Below are positions 46,062-55,311 of a DNA stretch of 64,000 bases, in pieces. Position 1 is the first letter of the stretch. Each line of letters opens with the position of its first letter. This DNA comes from Mycoplasma haemocanis str. Illinois. GTDB taxonomy: Bacteria; Bacillota_I; Bacilli_A; Mycoplasmatales; Mycoplasmoidaceae. The notes below the pieces were generated by a model that made no database searches, was not told the origin of the DNA, and saw only the letters and a program-made list of their open reading frames with translations. A program made the translations under genes and the position numbers. Location: contig NC_016638.1 of the NCBI RefSeq assembly GCF_000238995.1, forward strand, positions 124,001 to 188,000. Direction: 5' to 3'.

Positions 46062-46718
46062 TTAATTAGAGCTATTCTTAGTACAGTATTTACGAACTAT
46101 TTTAAAGTCATTTATATTCCGAAAAGGAGTTGGAACTTTTTGCTTACAAAAATTTTGAATTTCCTTTCACTTAGATCCCGCCTCTCCTGCATGTTTTTTT
46201 AAATTGGATAATTCTTGGGGAAGGTGACCTTCGGTATCGTTATTATGGTTGTTAATCTTACTGTAATTAGTTTGATAATCAGATTCGTCCCCAGTTCCAT
46301 CGAAAGATAGGATCTTATCGTTTGTAGATAACGAATTTGTGAGTCTCTCTGAAAGGGTTAGGATGCAGAATTTTTTGGCCATTTCCAGTTCCTTTCCATT
46401 GGGTCTGGATAATTTACTTTTGTAAGTATTTTTATATGTGGCTTGACATCATCTATTTATCGCCTGACCACCATCCTTATTATTATCCTTGTACTTGTTT
46501 TTAATTGACTCTAAGGAATTTGGAAGTTTTGATTCTTTTGCTAATTTTTTAAATTGATCAGATCATGCTTCGTCAAAATCGGAAGTAGTTCCTAAAACTG
46601 AATCTTTAATTTGATTTCCAATAGTTTCTATTGAGCTGTAATGTGTCCCCGCAACACCAGCTCCCGAAATTCCTAATCCGGAAGCGATTCCAATTCCTAA
46701 TTTAGCGGTGAAATTCAT
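46062..46718 (-). CDS. WC-pair array protein, family A
   Basis: A 218-residue protein, full-length twin of 33801-34457 with cysteines at the same places: 91 (RWC), 118 (KFC), 191 (NFC) and 212 (KYC). It is followed by D then C genes, mirroring A-E-D-C at 34457-31948 except that the family E gene is missing here. Its ATG overlaps the stop of the family F gene upstream (TAATG). Confidence 0.9.
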
Positions 46719-47359
46719 TATTTTTGGGAAGTATCGGTATTTTTAGTGCATCATTGAATATAGGCTTTGGTTGCGGAAGAATCTTCTTTGTAAAGGGATC
46801 TAGTATTTACGTTACATCATTCAATTAACTCTTCTTTGTTTTGTAAGGTGTTGTCCTTTTTGGAAGAACCGGAAGAGTCGGTGATCCTGTTATTTTCGTT
46901 TGCCTGGCTTTTATAGTTGTTGAAGTTAGTCTCTCATGCCTGAGAATCATCCTCATCTAATTCCTCTTTCTTGAGAGTTTTCAATTGACCAAAATTAGAA
47001 GTCTTAGTGCACCAAGACTCTCAATCCTCTAGAAGCTCTTCATCATCACTACTTTGCACTTTTTTCTTGGAACATCAATTTTTCAAATCCTCCTTAGTTA
47101 GTGCTTTTTCTCCGAATACATTTTTAACTTTGGGATTATTAGATATCGATGTAACTATTTCTTGCCATTCCTTATCGTGGGAAGCAGTATCAACACTAAG
47201 AATAAACTTTCCTTTCTTAGGGCTAACTACCTGCCATATGGTCAGGTTTTTGGACGCATGAGAATTCCCATTTAAAATGGCTCAGTAACTACCATAAGTA
47301 ACTAAACCGACTGCTCCAGTAACTCCAATCATTCCTATAGTGACAGATTTAGAAACCAT
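46718..47359 (-). CDS. WC-pair array protein, family F
   Basis: A 213-residue protein with anchor 'IGMIGVTGAVGLVTYGSYWAIL', then 'IWQVVSPKKGKFILSVDTASHD'. Cysteines at 96 (NWC), 117 (SWC), 182 (EWC) and 204 (QWC). It is the relative of 30029-30652 ('SLYKEDS.ATKAY..WC.K'). A 100-base gap separates it from the unusual gene at 47460. Confidence 0.89.
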
Positions 47360-47459
47360 AATCCTCCCCCAAAGTTTTAAACACCTTATCGAAACCCCTT
47401 CTTACTATGATTTTTATATTTAATCTGATACAAAAGTCTGGTACAGAAGTTAAGTGTAT

Positions 47460-47981
47460 TTAAGAAGTCAAGCTTTCCGGCTTAAGATTCTCCGGTACAT
47501 CAACATCTTTGCTTTCTAATCAATTACGTCCATCATTTTCTTGCTCTTCATATATCCACGTTTTTGCTCACTTCTTTTCGTCTTTCGGATCTCTTCAAGT
47601 ATCGTACTTAATAAATGCTTTTTTGTTGTTTTTTGAACATCCTTCTTTAATCTTGTTTTTCAATTCCTCTTTATTTGGTAAATTCTCCTTCTCTATTTTT
47701 TTCAGAAACTCCTCCTCCGTTCAAAAATCCTCGATAATTTTTGTAAGTCTATTAGACGCTGTACGACTAACACTGTTAAAGGAACGTTCAGATTCTGCCC
47801 AAAAAACATTGCAAACATTTCAATCAGGTCTTCTTTTGGTTTTGGAAGTCAATGAGGGATCTGTAATTTTTGAAGACAGCAAATCCCCCAAATTATCTGA
47901 ATTTCTGGTTTCATACAAGACAGCCCCAACACCGGCAAGCACAAACACCCCGGCTCCAACTCTAGGAATTAAAGTATTCAT
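47460..47981 (-). CDS. Anchored array protein lacking the standard cysteine pattern
   Basis: A 173-residue protein with anchor 'LIPRVGAGVFVLAGVGAVLYE' (residues 4-24), so the N-terminal layout fits the array. The body is Lys/Glu-rich, with 'WNVCNVFWAESERSF' and 'IKEGCSKNNKKAFIKYDTW' as the only cysteine sites (two), and the C-terminus ends 'WLESKDVDVPENLKPESLTS' without a terminal WC. It may be a decayed or specialised member. It is the first gene of the middle leftward run. Confidence 0.75.
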
Positions 47982-48384
47982 GGAAATCTATCCTTCTAAC
48001 CAACTCCGAAAATCTCTTATTTAGTTTATTCTGAATAGATCTAGTTTTCCTTTTGTATGTTGAATGTGGGTTATGGCTGTAATAAATGCTTTGTTTTAGG
48101 AGTACCATACTTATTAAATCCTGTAAAGTTCTTGATACGGAATCAACACTAGATAGTCAGTAATTCTTCCTTCTTTAGGAAGATAGGTACAAGAATAGGC
48201 TTGTAACTCTAATTGTTCTAGTCCTCTAGAGATTAAGTAAAAGTTTGGACTTGAAATTTATAATTTGCTAACTTTAAGGCTTCTTGTCCGCAGGATAATA
48301 TATTCCTAATTGAAAAAATAATCTTCGACGCGATTCTAAGTTCTTTGATTTTTTGATCTATTAATACTACTATTTTCTTAATTT
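47982..48384. other. 403-base divergent non-coding region
   Basis: This is the longest gene-free stretch in the array, lying between a leftward gene (start 47981) and a rightward family H gene (start 48385). It is A+T-rich with stops in all frames. A short inverted element (CTTCCTTCTTTAGGAAG, ~48168-48184) is visible. I see no convincing promoter hexamers, tRNA or repeat array. By position it should hold both outward promoters. Confidence 0.4.
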
Positions 48385-48996
48385 ATGAAGGGGATATATA
48401 TTGTAACTGTATTGGGTGGTGCCGTCGGAGGAGCGTCAATCTTTTATTTTCATAAGAGGGGAGGCAGTGTTGAAACTTTAAGAAGTAAGTTTTCGGGATC
48501 TTTAATTAAAGATGGAGAAACTAATATATGAGATTCCAAATGGGAGACCCTGAAGAAAGGGCCGATAAGTGGTAATAATGCTAATCTTAAATTGGCTTTT
48601 TCCAAAAAGGGAGATAGCGATTCTAATTCTGGAAAAGATGCTTTAAAGCAAGGTTGTAAGGAATTATATGATTCACCCTTTATTAGTAAGGAGGATAAGA
48701 ATTTTTTAGACTTTAAAAATTACTGTTCTAAAAGTAACAAAGATAAGGGAGCAGCTTCTACTTGGATTACTCAGGAATATTCTGACGGGGCTTGAGCTAC
48801 TAAGTGAACTAATTTAAAGCAGCATACTGGAGATATAGATCCGGAGTTGGGAATTATTAAGGGTAAGGCTTCAATAAGTGGTCAAGATGTGGAAAGGCAA
48901 AAGGAGATTAAGACTTGATGTGATAAGGTTTCTGTAGAGTTATTTGAGTCGGAGAGTGTTAGATACAATAATTTTTTAACTTATTGTAAGACTTAA
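48385..48996 (+). CDS. WC-pair array protein, family H (plus strand)
   Basis: A 203-residue protein starting MKGIYIVTVLGGAVGGASIF. Cysteines at 91 (QGC), 114 (NYC), 179 (TWC) and 201 (TYC). It matches 34603-35211 along the whole length ('TLRSKFSGSLI', 'KDALK.GCKELYDS', 'ATKWTNLK.H.GDID.EL', 'VELFESESVRY.NF.TYCK'). Both family H genes are plus-strand islands placed just before a convergent block of five family A genes. Confidence 0.9.
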
Positions 48997-48999
48997 TTT

Positions 49000-49581
49000 G
49001 TGAATAGTTTTTATCTAGCAAAAAGAGGAGTTAGATGGGCTGGAGTTCTAGATTTAATAAATGTAAGCAGTTGGATTCTACTTATATTTGTAGTTGGAGT
49101 ATATCATCAATGCTGATTAGTTCCTAGGAGATATATTCCCCTTTCCTTCTTGTCATATGGTCATTCTGATGCTTCTGCTTCTTATACCTGAGCTTTAGTT
49201 GGGGGTAAGGGATATCGAGCTTTATTTGACTACGTAATTTTTGATTTTGACTTATTCAAGGTAACTATGTGGCATGTGGTGCTTCCTATATTCCTGGCAG
49301 TATTATTCTCATTCATAATGAAAATATTACTTGGAATATATGGAATCATCGTGTTTATGAGAGCAAGGAATGTGAAGCTAGTTTATGCTTCATTCCTAGT
49401 TATATTCTTGCCCCTAGTTGGAGGATATGAAGCAATAAAGATATGCGATGCTTTTGAGAATAGGCTTTCTCATAGATATGTGGCTTCACATTCCTTTTTG
49501 AGATGGAAAGTGAGAAAGATTTGGAATGGATTTATTAGTGCTAAGTTTGAAGATGAGATGATTAAAGGGGAGGATTATTAG
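49000..49581 (+). CDS. Hypothetical membrane protein inserted beside the family H gene
   Basis: A 193-residue product from GTG four bases after the family H stop. It has hydrophobic segments at residues ~16-37, ~91-115 (LPIFLAVLFSFIMKILLGIYGIIVF) and ~123-140, then a basic region (HSFLRWKVRKIWNG) and an acidic tail. It has no WC pairs and no recognised family. The other family H locus (34603) has no such gene, so it was gained here or lost there. Its stop overlaps the stop of the convergent family A gene. Confidence 0.75.
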
Positions 49582-50210
49582 TCTTTTACGCAATATTTCT
49601 TAATTAGTTTGAAGACATTATCTGTATCTCCTTTAAAGGGTTTAGAGTAATTAGATTTACATCACTCTTCTAATTGGTTTCATTTACTCTTGTTTGTGTC
49701 TTGAGAATAACCTGCTTTTAGTTGTTTAAGCGTATCATCCAAAATCCCGTCTTTCTCTGCATGGGAATTTAGGTTATCATACTTGGTTTTGAAAGTAGAT
49801 TCCCTGTTGCTTGTATCCTTTTCTATCAACTTATCTTCGGTTACTTTCTCTTTGATAGATTGAATGCAATACTTTTGGGATTCCTCCAATAACTTCTCAT
49901 TTTTACTATTGAATATGGATTTATAAGTGTGATTGTAGATGTCTGAACATCAAGATTTCAGACTCTTCCATCCATCTGGAGTAATTTCTTTTATTTTCTG
50001 AAGAGAAGGAGTAAGACTTCCATTGTCCTTTCCTAATTTTGTGAATTGAGATTTTCAAGATTCATCAAATTCTTGACTGGTGCCTAGAACTGAATCTTTC
50101 AATTTGTTTCCAATCTTTTCTAATGAATTGAAGTATACGCCCCCAATTCCAGCCCCTGTTGCTCCTCCTATTCCAGTTAATCCTGCCAATATCTTCGTGA
50201 ATGGATTCAT
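49578..50210 (-). CDS. WC-pair array protein, family A
   Basis: A 210-residue protein with anchor 'ILAGLTGIGGATGAGIGGVYFNS' and 'LEKIGNKLKDSVLG'. Cysteines at 88 (SWC), 115 (KYC), 184 (EWC) and 207 (KYC). The part after KYCIQS is the C-half found in the chimera at 35208-35846 ('KSKW..LE.WCKS.YSKPFKG..DN.FKLIKKYC.KD'). Its N-half is different from that gene. TAATG overlap with the gene upstream. Confidence 0.9.
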
Positions 50211-50869
50211 TATTGAGTTGGTTTTATACAAAATTTCTTGGCAGTTTTAAATAGAGCGCTCTCTTCTCCCTTAAAGGATTTAGTTAAAGTCTCTTTGCAC
50301 CAATCTCGAAGTTCACTCCATTTTGTGGTTGAATCATTTTCGGCTGTAGAAGAATTAAAGGGTATAAAAGAGGAATCTAATTTTTCAGTGTCTTTATGAT
50401 CCTTTAATGTTTTGTAATTCTTTGTAAAATCCTCTTTATCTGTCTCTCCATCCGTAGATAACACCTTGGAGTTAGAAGTTCCAGATATAAGATCGGTTAA
50501 CTTTTCACTAAGACTCTGAATACAGTACTTTTTAACTAATTTCAATAAATCCTCTTTCGCGTTAGAGAAGGAACTCTTATAGGTAATCTTGTATGATGAA
50601 GAACATCAGGATTTGATTGCTGATATTTTCTCATTTTCATCTGTTATGGATTTCAACTTCTTAAGATCATCGGGTATATTGTCGTCGGAAGATAGCTTTT
50701 TGAATTGGGATTTTCAAGATGCATTAAACTCACTCTCAGTTCCCAAAATATCATCCTTTACTTGGCTAAAAATATCTTCTTTAGAAGATAAATAAAGACC
50801 TCCAATTCCCATTCCTACAGTTCCTGTAACACCAGATAATCCAGCGGCTATTTTGGATACGTATGTCAT
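50210..50869 (-). CDS. WC-pair array protein, family A
   Basis: A 219-residue protein with 'GIGGLYLSSKEDIFSQVKDDILGT' as N-half hallmark (quoted in two parts elsewhere). Cysteines at 89 (SWC), 116 (KYC), 191 (DWC) and 214 (KFC). The N-half is the probable donor type for 35208-35846; the C-half ('NSKVLSTDGETDKEDF', 'KSFKGEESALFKTAKKFCIK') has no close match in the window. Overlaps neighbours on both sides by one base. Confidence 0.9.
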
Positions 50870-51522
50870 TATGTTCCCTCCTTAACGCAATACTTCTTTG
50901 CTACTTTAAAGTCCTCTAATGTCTCGTGTGTAATATACTTGGAATGTACTTCTTTGCAATATGACCTTAAATGCTGTCAATTATTCTCATGACTGGCATC
51001 TGCTGTTGAAGATAAAGATTTAAGTTTCTCAGTTAAAGGCCCGTCTGTTTTTTCATTGTGGGTTTTTAGCTTTTTAAAGTTCTCTTGAAAGTTCGATTTA
51101 TCTTCACTATCTGAATCTACATTTAGAACTTTTCCAGAATTCTTCAAATTTATCCCCAACTGATCTTTAAAGGTTTGAGTACATCATTTCTTTGTCTCTT
51201 CCAAGAGAGAATCATTTCCTTTTCCAGAAAAGATACTTTTGTAAGTAGACGAATAGTTTTTGTGACAATATGAAGAGAGATTTGATCCGTCTTTTGACTT
51301 CTTTATCTTCTTAAGAGCTGCATTTACGACTGTGTTATCGCCATTAAGCTTTTGTTGTTTGTAATCTCAAGAACTTTTAAAAGTATCGTAGTTACCTAAG
51401 ATTTTACCCTTCAATTTTCCTTCAATAGTTTCTAAAGAAGAGTAATAGGCTCCTCCCACTCCCGTTCCAATAGTTCCCACAGCTACACTTCCTACCGTAG
51501 CTAATTTAACCGCAAAAGTCAT
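50869..51522 (-). CDS. WC-pair array protein, family A
   Basis: A 217-residue protein, twin of 41825-42478: cysteines at 86 (SYC), 114 (KWC), 189 (SYC) and 212 (KYC). The anchor is 'LATVGSVAVGTIGTGVGGAYYSS'. The same order relation holds in both places: this type lies next to a gene whose anchor carries 'GGLYLSS' or 'GGVYF', in a TAATG-linked series. Confidence 0.9.
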
Positions 51523-51530
51523 TCGTTCTT

Positions 51531-52172
51531 TTAGCTAGTCTTAATGCACAACTCTTTTCCTACCTTGAAAGTATCTCCCTCTTGGGTAAATGGAATGGAC
51601 TGTATCTTTCTACATCAACTTTGAAGCGTTGTTCATTTAGAGGCAATATCTGAGGATTTTAAAGATTTAATTTCTTCCGGAAGTTTTCCTTCTTTAGATG
51701 TTGAGTAATTTTCTATTTTCTTGTAATTGGCATCATAGTCTGTCTGGCTTTCAGTAGTTCCGTTCCCCAATACCTTGTGTCCACTCTGTAGAAGAGATGT
51801 GAATTTCTCTTCCAAGCTTTGAATACAGTATCTTTCTATTTTCTTAAGTAGATCTTTATTCTCGGAATTAAAGGCACTCTTGTACGTGTAAGAATAGGAT
51901 TTAGAACATCAGTTCTTTAGTGCTTCTCCACCTTTAGTTTCATCACCAGAATGCTTTTTCTTTATTTCTTCTAATTCAGGAAATTTATCTTGAGATTCTT
52001 CCTTCATTTGTTTAAATTTGAATTTTCAAGAATCAGTGAATTCTGGACCATTACCCAAGACTCTATCTTTAACGTGATTTCATATCGAGTCCTTGGTATA
52101 TAGGTAGGTTCCAATACCTGCTCCACTTAAAGTTCCGATACTTCCCAATCCCAAAAATATTTTTCCAGTCAT
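51531..52172 (-). CDS. WC-pair array protein, family A
   Basis: A 213-residue protein, twin of 37130-37774, with 'LYTKDSIWNHVKDRVLG', 'SWKFKFKQMKEESQ'. Cysteines at 89 (NWC), 116 (RYC), 187 (SWC) and 209 (ELC). One anchor Gly present in its twin is deleted. A TGA codes the Trp of 'SIWNHV', where the twin has Gly. Confidence 0.9.
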
Positions 52173-52183
52173 GACCTGCAAAT

Positions 52184-52837
52184 CTATGCCTTTTTACAAA
52201 ATGTTTGCGTTAATAAAAACAAGTTATTTTTCGACCCTTTAAAAGCTTTTTTCAAGGCTTCAAAGCATCAACTTTGAATAGCTTTTCATTCAGCTTCTTG
52301 GGGATTACTCTTGTATGATTTCTTCAGAGATAACAATTTGTCATCTAACTTTCCTGAAGTGGACTCGTTATGGTTATTTAATTTTTTATAGTTATTGGTA
52401 AAAGTACTTGAGTCTGTACTATCCGTTAAGTTTGGAATCTTCCCACTTTCAGTTCTTTCTTTAATTGATTGAATGCAATACTTCTGGGCTTCCGATAAAA
52501 GTCTTCTATTCTCAGATGAAAATGCATTTTTGTATGTTTGGGAATAAGTATCTTTACATCAATTAGTTAGAGCCTTGTGGCCTTCAACATTATTGTTATC
52601 GGTATATTTTTCTTTTATAGATGCCAATTTAGGGGATAGATTCTCTTTTGAAGCCTCTAAAAGTTTTTTATGTTGGCTCTTTCAAGATTCCTTGAAGTCT
52701 TCACCCTCTCCCAAAACATCATCCTTTATTAAGCTACCTATAGTTTCCAAAGATACATAATAAACTCCACTAATTCCTATGCCTGTCACTCCTGTTGTGG
52801 AAGTTAAAAGAATTCCAACTTTAGTTAAACCATTCAT
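52184..52837 (-). CDS. WC-pair array protein, family A
   Basis: A 217-residue protein. The N-half matches 39646-40293 ('ETIGSLIKDDVLGE', 'SWKSQHKKLLE', 'YSQTYKNAFSSEN') and the tail matches 37790-38440 ('KAFKGSKNNLFLLTQTFCKKA', split here). Cysteines at 94 (NWC), 121 (KYC), 191 (SWC) and 214 (TFC). The ATG at 52835-52837 is in frame; the nearby ATG at 52833 is not. Confidence 0.9.
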
Positions 52838-52873
52838 ACTCTCTCCGGGTCTTCAAATTTAACTTAACCCCTA

Positions 52874-53317
52874 TTATTGAGTGGTACATCACTTTTTAAG
52901 ATCTTCCTCACTTAGAGAACTCTTCTCTTTGGTCTCCATTTCACTTTTAGGAATTACAAGATCGTCGGTTTCATTGTGTTTTGGGTAGTTGGATAATGGG
53001 GTGGTTAAAGAGGCTGGAAAACTTTAGCTTTAGGGGTCAAGTTTTGTGAATGTGGTTTCTGCAAAGCAATAAATACATCAATTGGCAAGATCTTCGGCAC
53101 TAATAGTATCCTTTTCATTAATTTTCAATTTGGAATCTTTAGAAATTTCGGATTTATATGTATGGACTTTAATCTCTCATCTAGAATCGGTCTTGACAGT
53201 AAGTATTATTTTTCCCAATTTCTCTAATTCTTGCTTTACTGAAATAGATCTTTGTCAAGGCTTAAAGTAAGAAGCTCCAATAGCTCCCGATGACAATAAT
53301 TTTGAAAATACTCTTCT
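52874..53317 (-). pseudogene. Broken family C gene
   Basis: In one frame, 'SSGAIGASYFKPWQRSISVKQELEKLGK' (pieces), 'TDSRWEIKVHTY' and 'ANWC' match family C residues ~18-89. Two in-frame TAA codons at 53030-53032 and 53024-53026 then interrupt it, with a deletion covering the second cysteine region. Matching resumes ('NETDDLVIP', 'EEDLKKWC') and stops early at TAA 52874-52876, losing the last WC. The normal ATG and part of the anchor are gone. The closest intact copy is 39056-39646. Confidence 0.8.
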
Positions 53318-53344
53318 TAACTATTTAGATGGTTTTGTTTATCC

Positions 53345-53464
53345 TTATAAAAAAACGATGAGTATGGAGTTCATGTTACTTATGTAGAAGTCTGCAAGTG
53401 CGATTAATGCCACAAGTATTCCGATTATAAAGCATGCTAAAGCGATTCTTTCTTTTAAACCCAA
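53345..53464 (-). CDS. Small single-helix membrane protein downstream of a family G gene
   Basis: A 39-residue frame from TTG: 'MGLKERIALACFIIGILVAL' then 'IALADFYISNMNSILIVFL'. One or two hydrophobic helices follow a short basic start. It lies 32 bases after a family G stop, the same place as the 41-residue membrane ORF at 40293-40418, though the two sequences are not alike. The non-ATG start makes it uncertain. Confidence 0.45.
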   Translation of the reverse strand: MGLKERIALACFIIGILVALIALADFYISNMNSILIVFL

Positions 53465-53496
53465 GGAGATTTAGCTTAATAATTCAAAATTCTAAC

Positions 53497-54147
53497 CTAG
53501 ATACAACGACTTATCACTTTGGAATAAATACTTTCGTAATCTGTATGTTCTAATTTTAGATCTAATTTAGATTCGCACCATTTTTGTAAAGCAGCCACGT
53601 ATTTTTCGGTTTGAGAACTAATCTGACTTAATGTTTCAGTTATATCACTTCCATGCTCTTTTAAATGGGCTTCTAGATCGCTATCCTCAGATTGCTTACC
53701 TTTTAAAGAATTAAATTTACTGCTTCAATCTCCAGTAAAGGTTTTACCTTCTCTTTTTAATTTCTCTTTTATATTAGGCGGAGGAGTAGTGCAACGGGAC
53801 TTGACTTTGTCCAGATAATCTCTTATATTCTTTTCACTTAAATCCTTATTCGCAGCTTTCAAGCACCACTTTTCCAAAGCCACTCTTGCTTTATCCAAGT
53901 CCATATTGTTATCTTTAATCTCAGAATTAAATTTAGATAAATCTGCTACTAGATCTGTATCAGATAGTTTTAAGTGCTTGGCAGCCAGTCTTCAAGCCAA
54001 ATTATCTCCACCTTTTATTAAAGTAAAACCAGATCTACTAACTCTATCCCCTATAGTTTTTTCCTTCATCAAGAGATAACCTCCTCCACATGCACCGGCA
54101 GCTCCCACCACCCCTAAAGCACCAATACTTATAGTTTTAGTTGTCAT
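53497..54147 (-). CDS. WC-pair array protein, family G
   Basis: A 216-residue protein: anchor 'ISIGALGVVGAAGACGGGYLLM' (Cys20, weak lipobox-like AGAC), 'KEKTIGDRVSRSGF'. Cysteines at 95 (KWC), 119 (SRC), 191 (KWC) and 215 (SRC). The tail 'WCESKLDLKLE...SIYSKVISRC' is nearly the family B tail of 31390-31944. The start overlaps the stop of the next family G gene by 11 bases. Confidence 0.89.
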
Positions 54148-54772
54148 TTTTTAAACATCTATGTTTGGCCTTCTCTAATATAGAGTCTGCTTCAATTAAA
54201 TTCTTATTCAGATTGTCTTCACATCACTTTTGAAGAGCTGCTACAAACTTATTTTTGTCTTCATTATCGGTTAATTCCTTTGTTATTTGATTATCTATCG
54301 CTTTTAAATCTTCCTTTAATTGATTGGTGTTAGAAGTTTTTATTGCTTCGAATTTACTTTCTCAATTGTTCTCCAGAGTTTTTCTTGAACCTAAAAATTG
54401 GTCTTTAACTGTCAATGGAACTTGAATACATCACTCTTTAACTTGTAAAAAGAACTGTTCCCCTGGTTTATAGGGTCTCTCTCAGGAAGTTTTGCAAAAA
54501 CTTTTAAGGGCATTCCCCCCTTTATCCAAGTCACTCACATCAGCAATGGAGGGATCTATCTTCTTCAATTCCTCAATTACTTCTGATTTGGATTTAAGAC
54601 CTTTAAAAGCGGTTTTTCAAGATAATAAGTCTTCGTATTTGATTAACTTAATTCCCGACTTTTCCACTTTAGACTTAATGGTTTCTCTCTGGAATAGATA
54701 AAAGAATGTAGAAATTCCTCCTACAGCTGCTGTCGCGGAACCTGCCGACAATAGAATTATTTTTCCAGACAT
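54137..54772 (-). CDS. WC-pair array protein, divergent family G
   Basis: A 211-residue protein with anchor 'ILLSAGSATAAVGGISTFFYLF' lacking the CGGG of other G members, 'RETIKSKVEKSGIKLIKYEDLLSWK' (pieces). Cysteines at 93 (SFC), 115 (EWC), 184 (KWC) and 206 (HRC). The second half ('ALQKWCEDNLNKNL') keeps the G-type repeat. It overlaps the family B gene upstream by 16 bases, the same overlap length as seen at 31390-31405. Confidence 0.87.
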
Positions 54773-55308
54773 CTAGCTTCTACTTTTGTGTATATGGCAT
54801 CTCCATCGTCATTAATCAATCGAGTATCTAATTTAGATTCACACCATCCTTTAAGTGCATTTCGGGAATTTTCATCTTCAGAAACAGCAGAGAGGTCTGA
54901 CTTTATTGTTTTTAAATCGTTGAGTAAGTTTGGTTTATCGGTATCCTTTATAGATTTAACTTTTGCAGCTCAATCGGTTACTAGACTTTTATTTATTTTT
55001 TCTCTGATGGTCTTAGGAAGCTGGATGCATCATTTTTTTGCATTTAAAGAATCATTTCCTACACATCAAGCCTTAGTTGCTTTACCCCCTTCAATATTGG
55101 TGCTGGAATTAGTAATAGTTGGGATTTTGGTTTGAAGGGAAGTTATAAATGTACTTTCCGATTTAAATTTCTTAAAGATTAGCTGATACTCCTCATCTGT
55201 AAAGGTCTTAACTTCGTTTTTTGGATTAGTTAGTTTATAAATCCCCCATACTCCCACTCCTCCAACAGAAGCTCCTAATCCCGTAAGTAACGACAATTTA
55301 GCACTCAT
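54757..55308 (-). CDS. WC-pair array protein, family B
   Basis: A 183-residue protein: 'MSAKLSLLTGLGASVGGVGV', 'TFTDEEYQLIFKKFKSES'. Cysteines at 82 (AWC), 94 (KWC), 156 (GWC) and 180 (ARC). It shares 'LPKTIREKI.K' and 'LLNDLKTIK.DL' with 31390-31944, its closest relative. It follows a family C gene, as 31390 does. Confidence 0.88.
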
Positions 55309-55311
55309 GTT

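Noticed and set aside
47509-48024. A 171-codon plus-strand frame opposite the gene at 47460-47981, and many other plus-strand frames of 60-115 codons inside the array.
   Set aside because: They are shadows of minus-strand genes: low-complexity Ser/Phe/Leu-rich translations, no shared architecture, and they overlap genes with clear family matches.
40439-54147. Family G proteins as lipoproteins, because of a Cys at residue 19-20 after Ala/Gly (AGAC, AGMC) in the anchor.
   Set aside because: The hydrophobic stretch continues past the Cys (CGGGYLLM) and the L-x-x-C positions are weak, so a plain membrane anchor is at least as likely.
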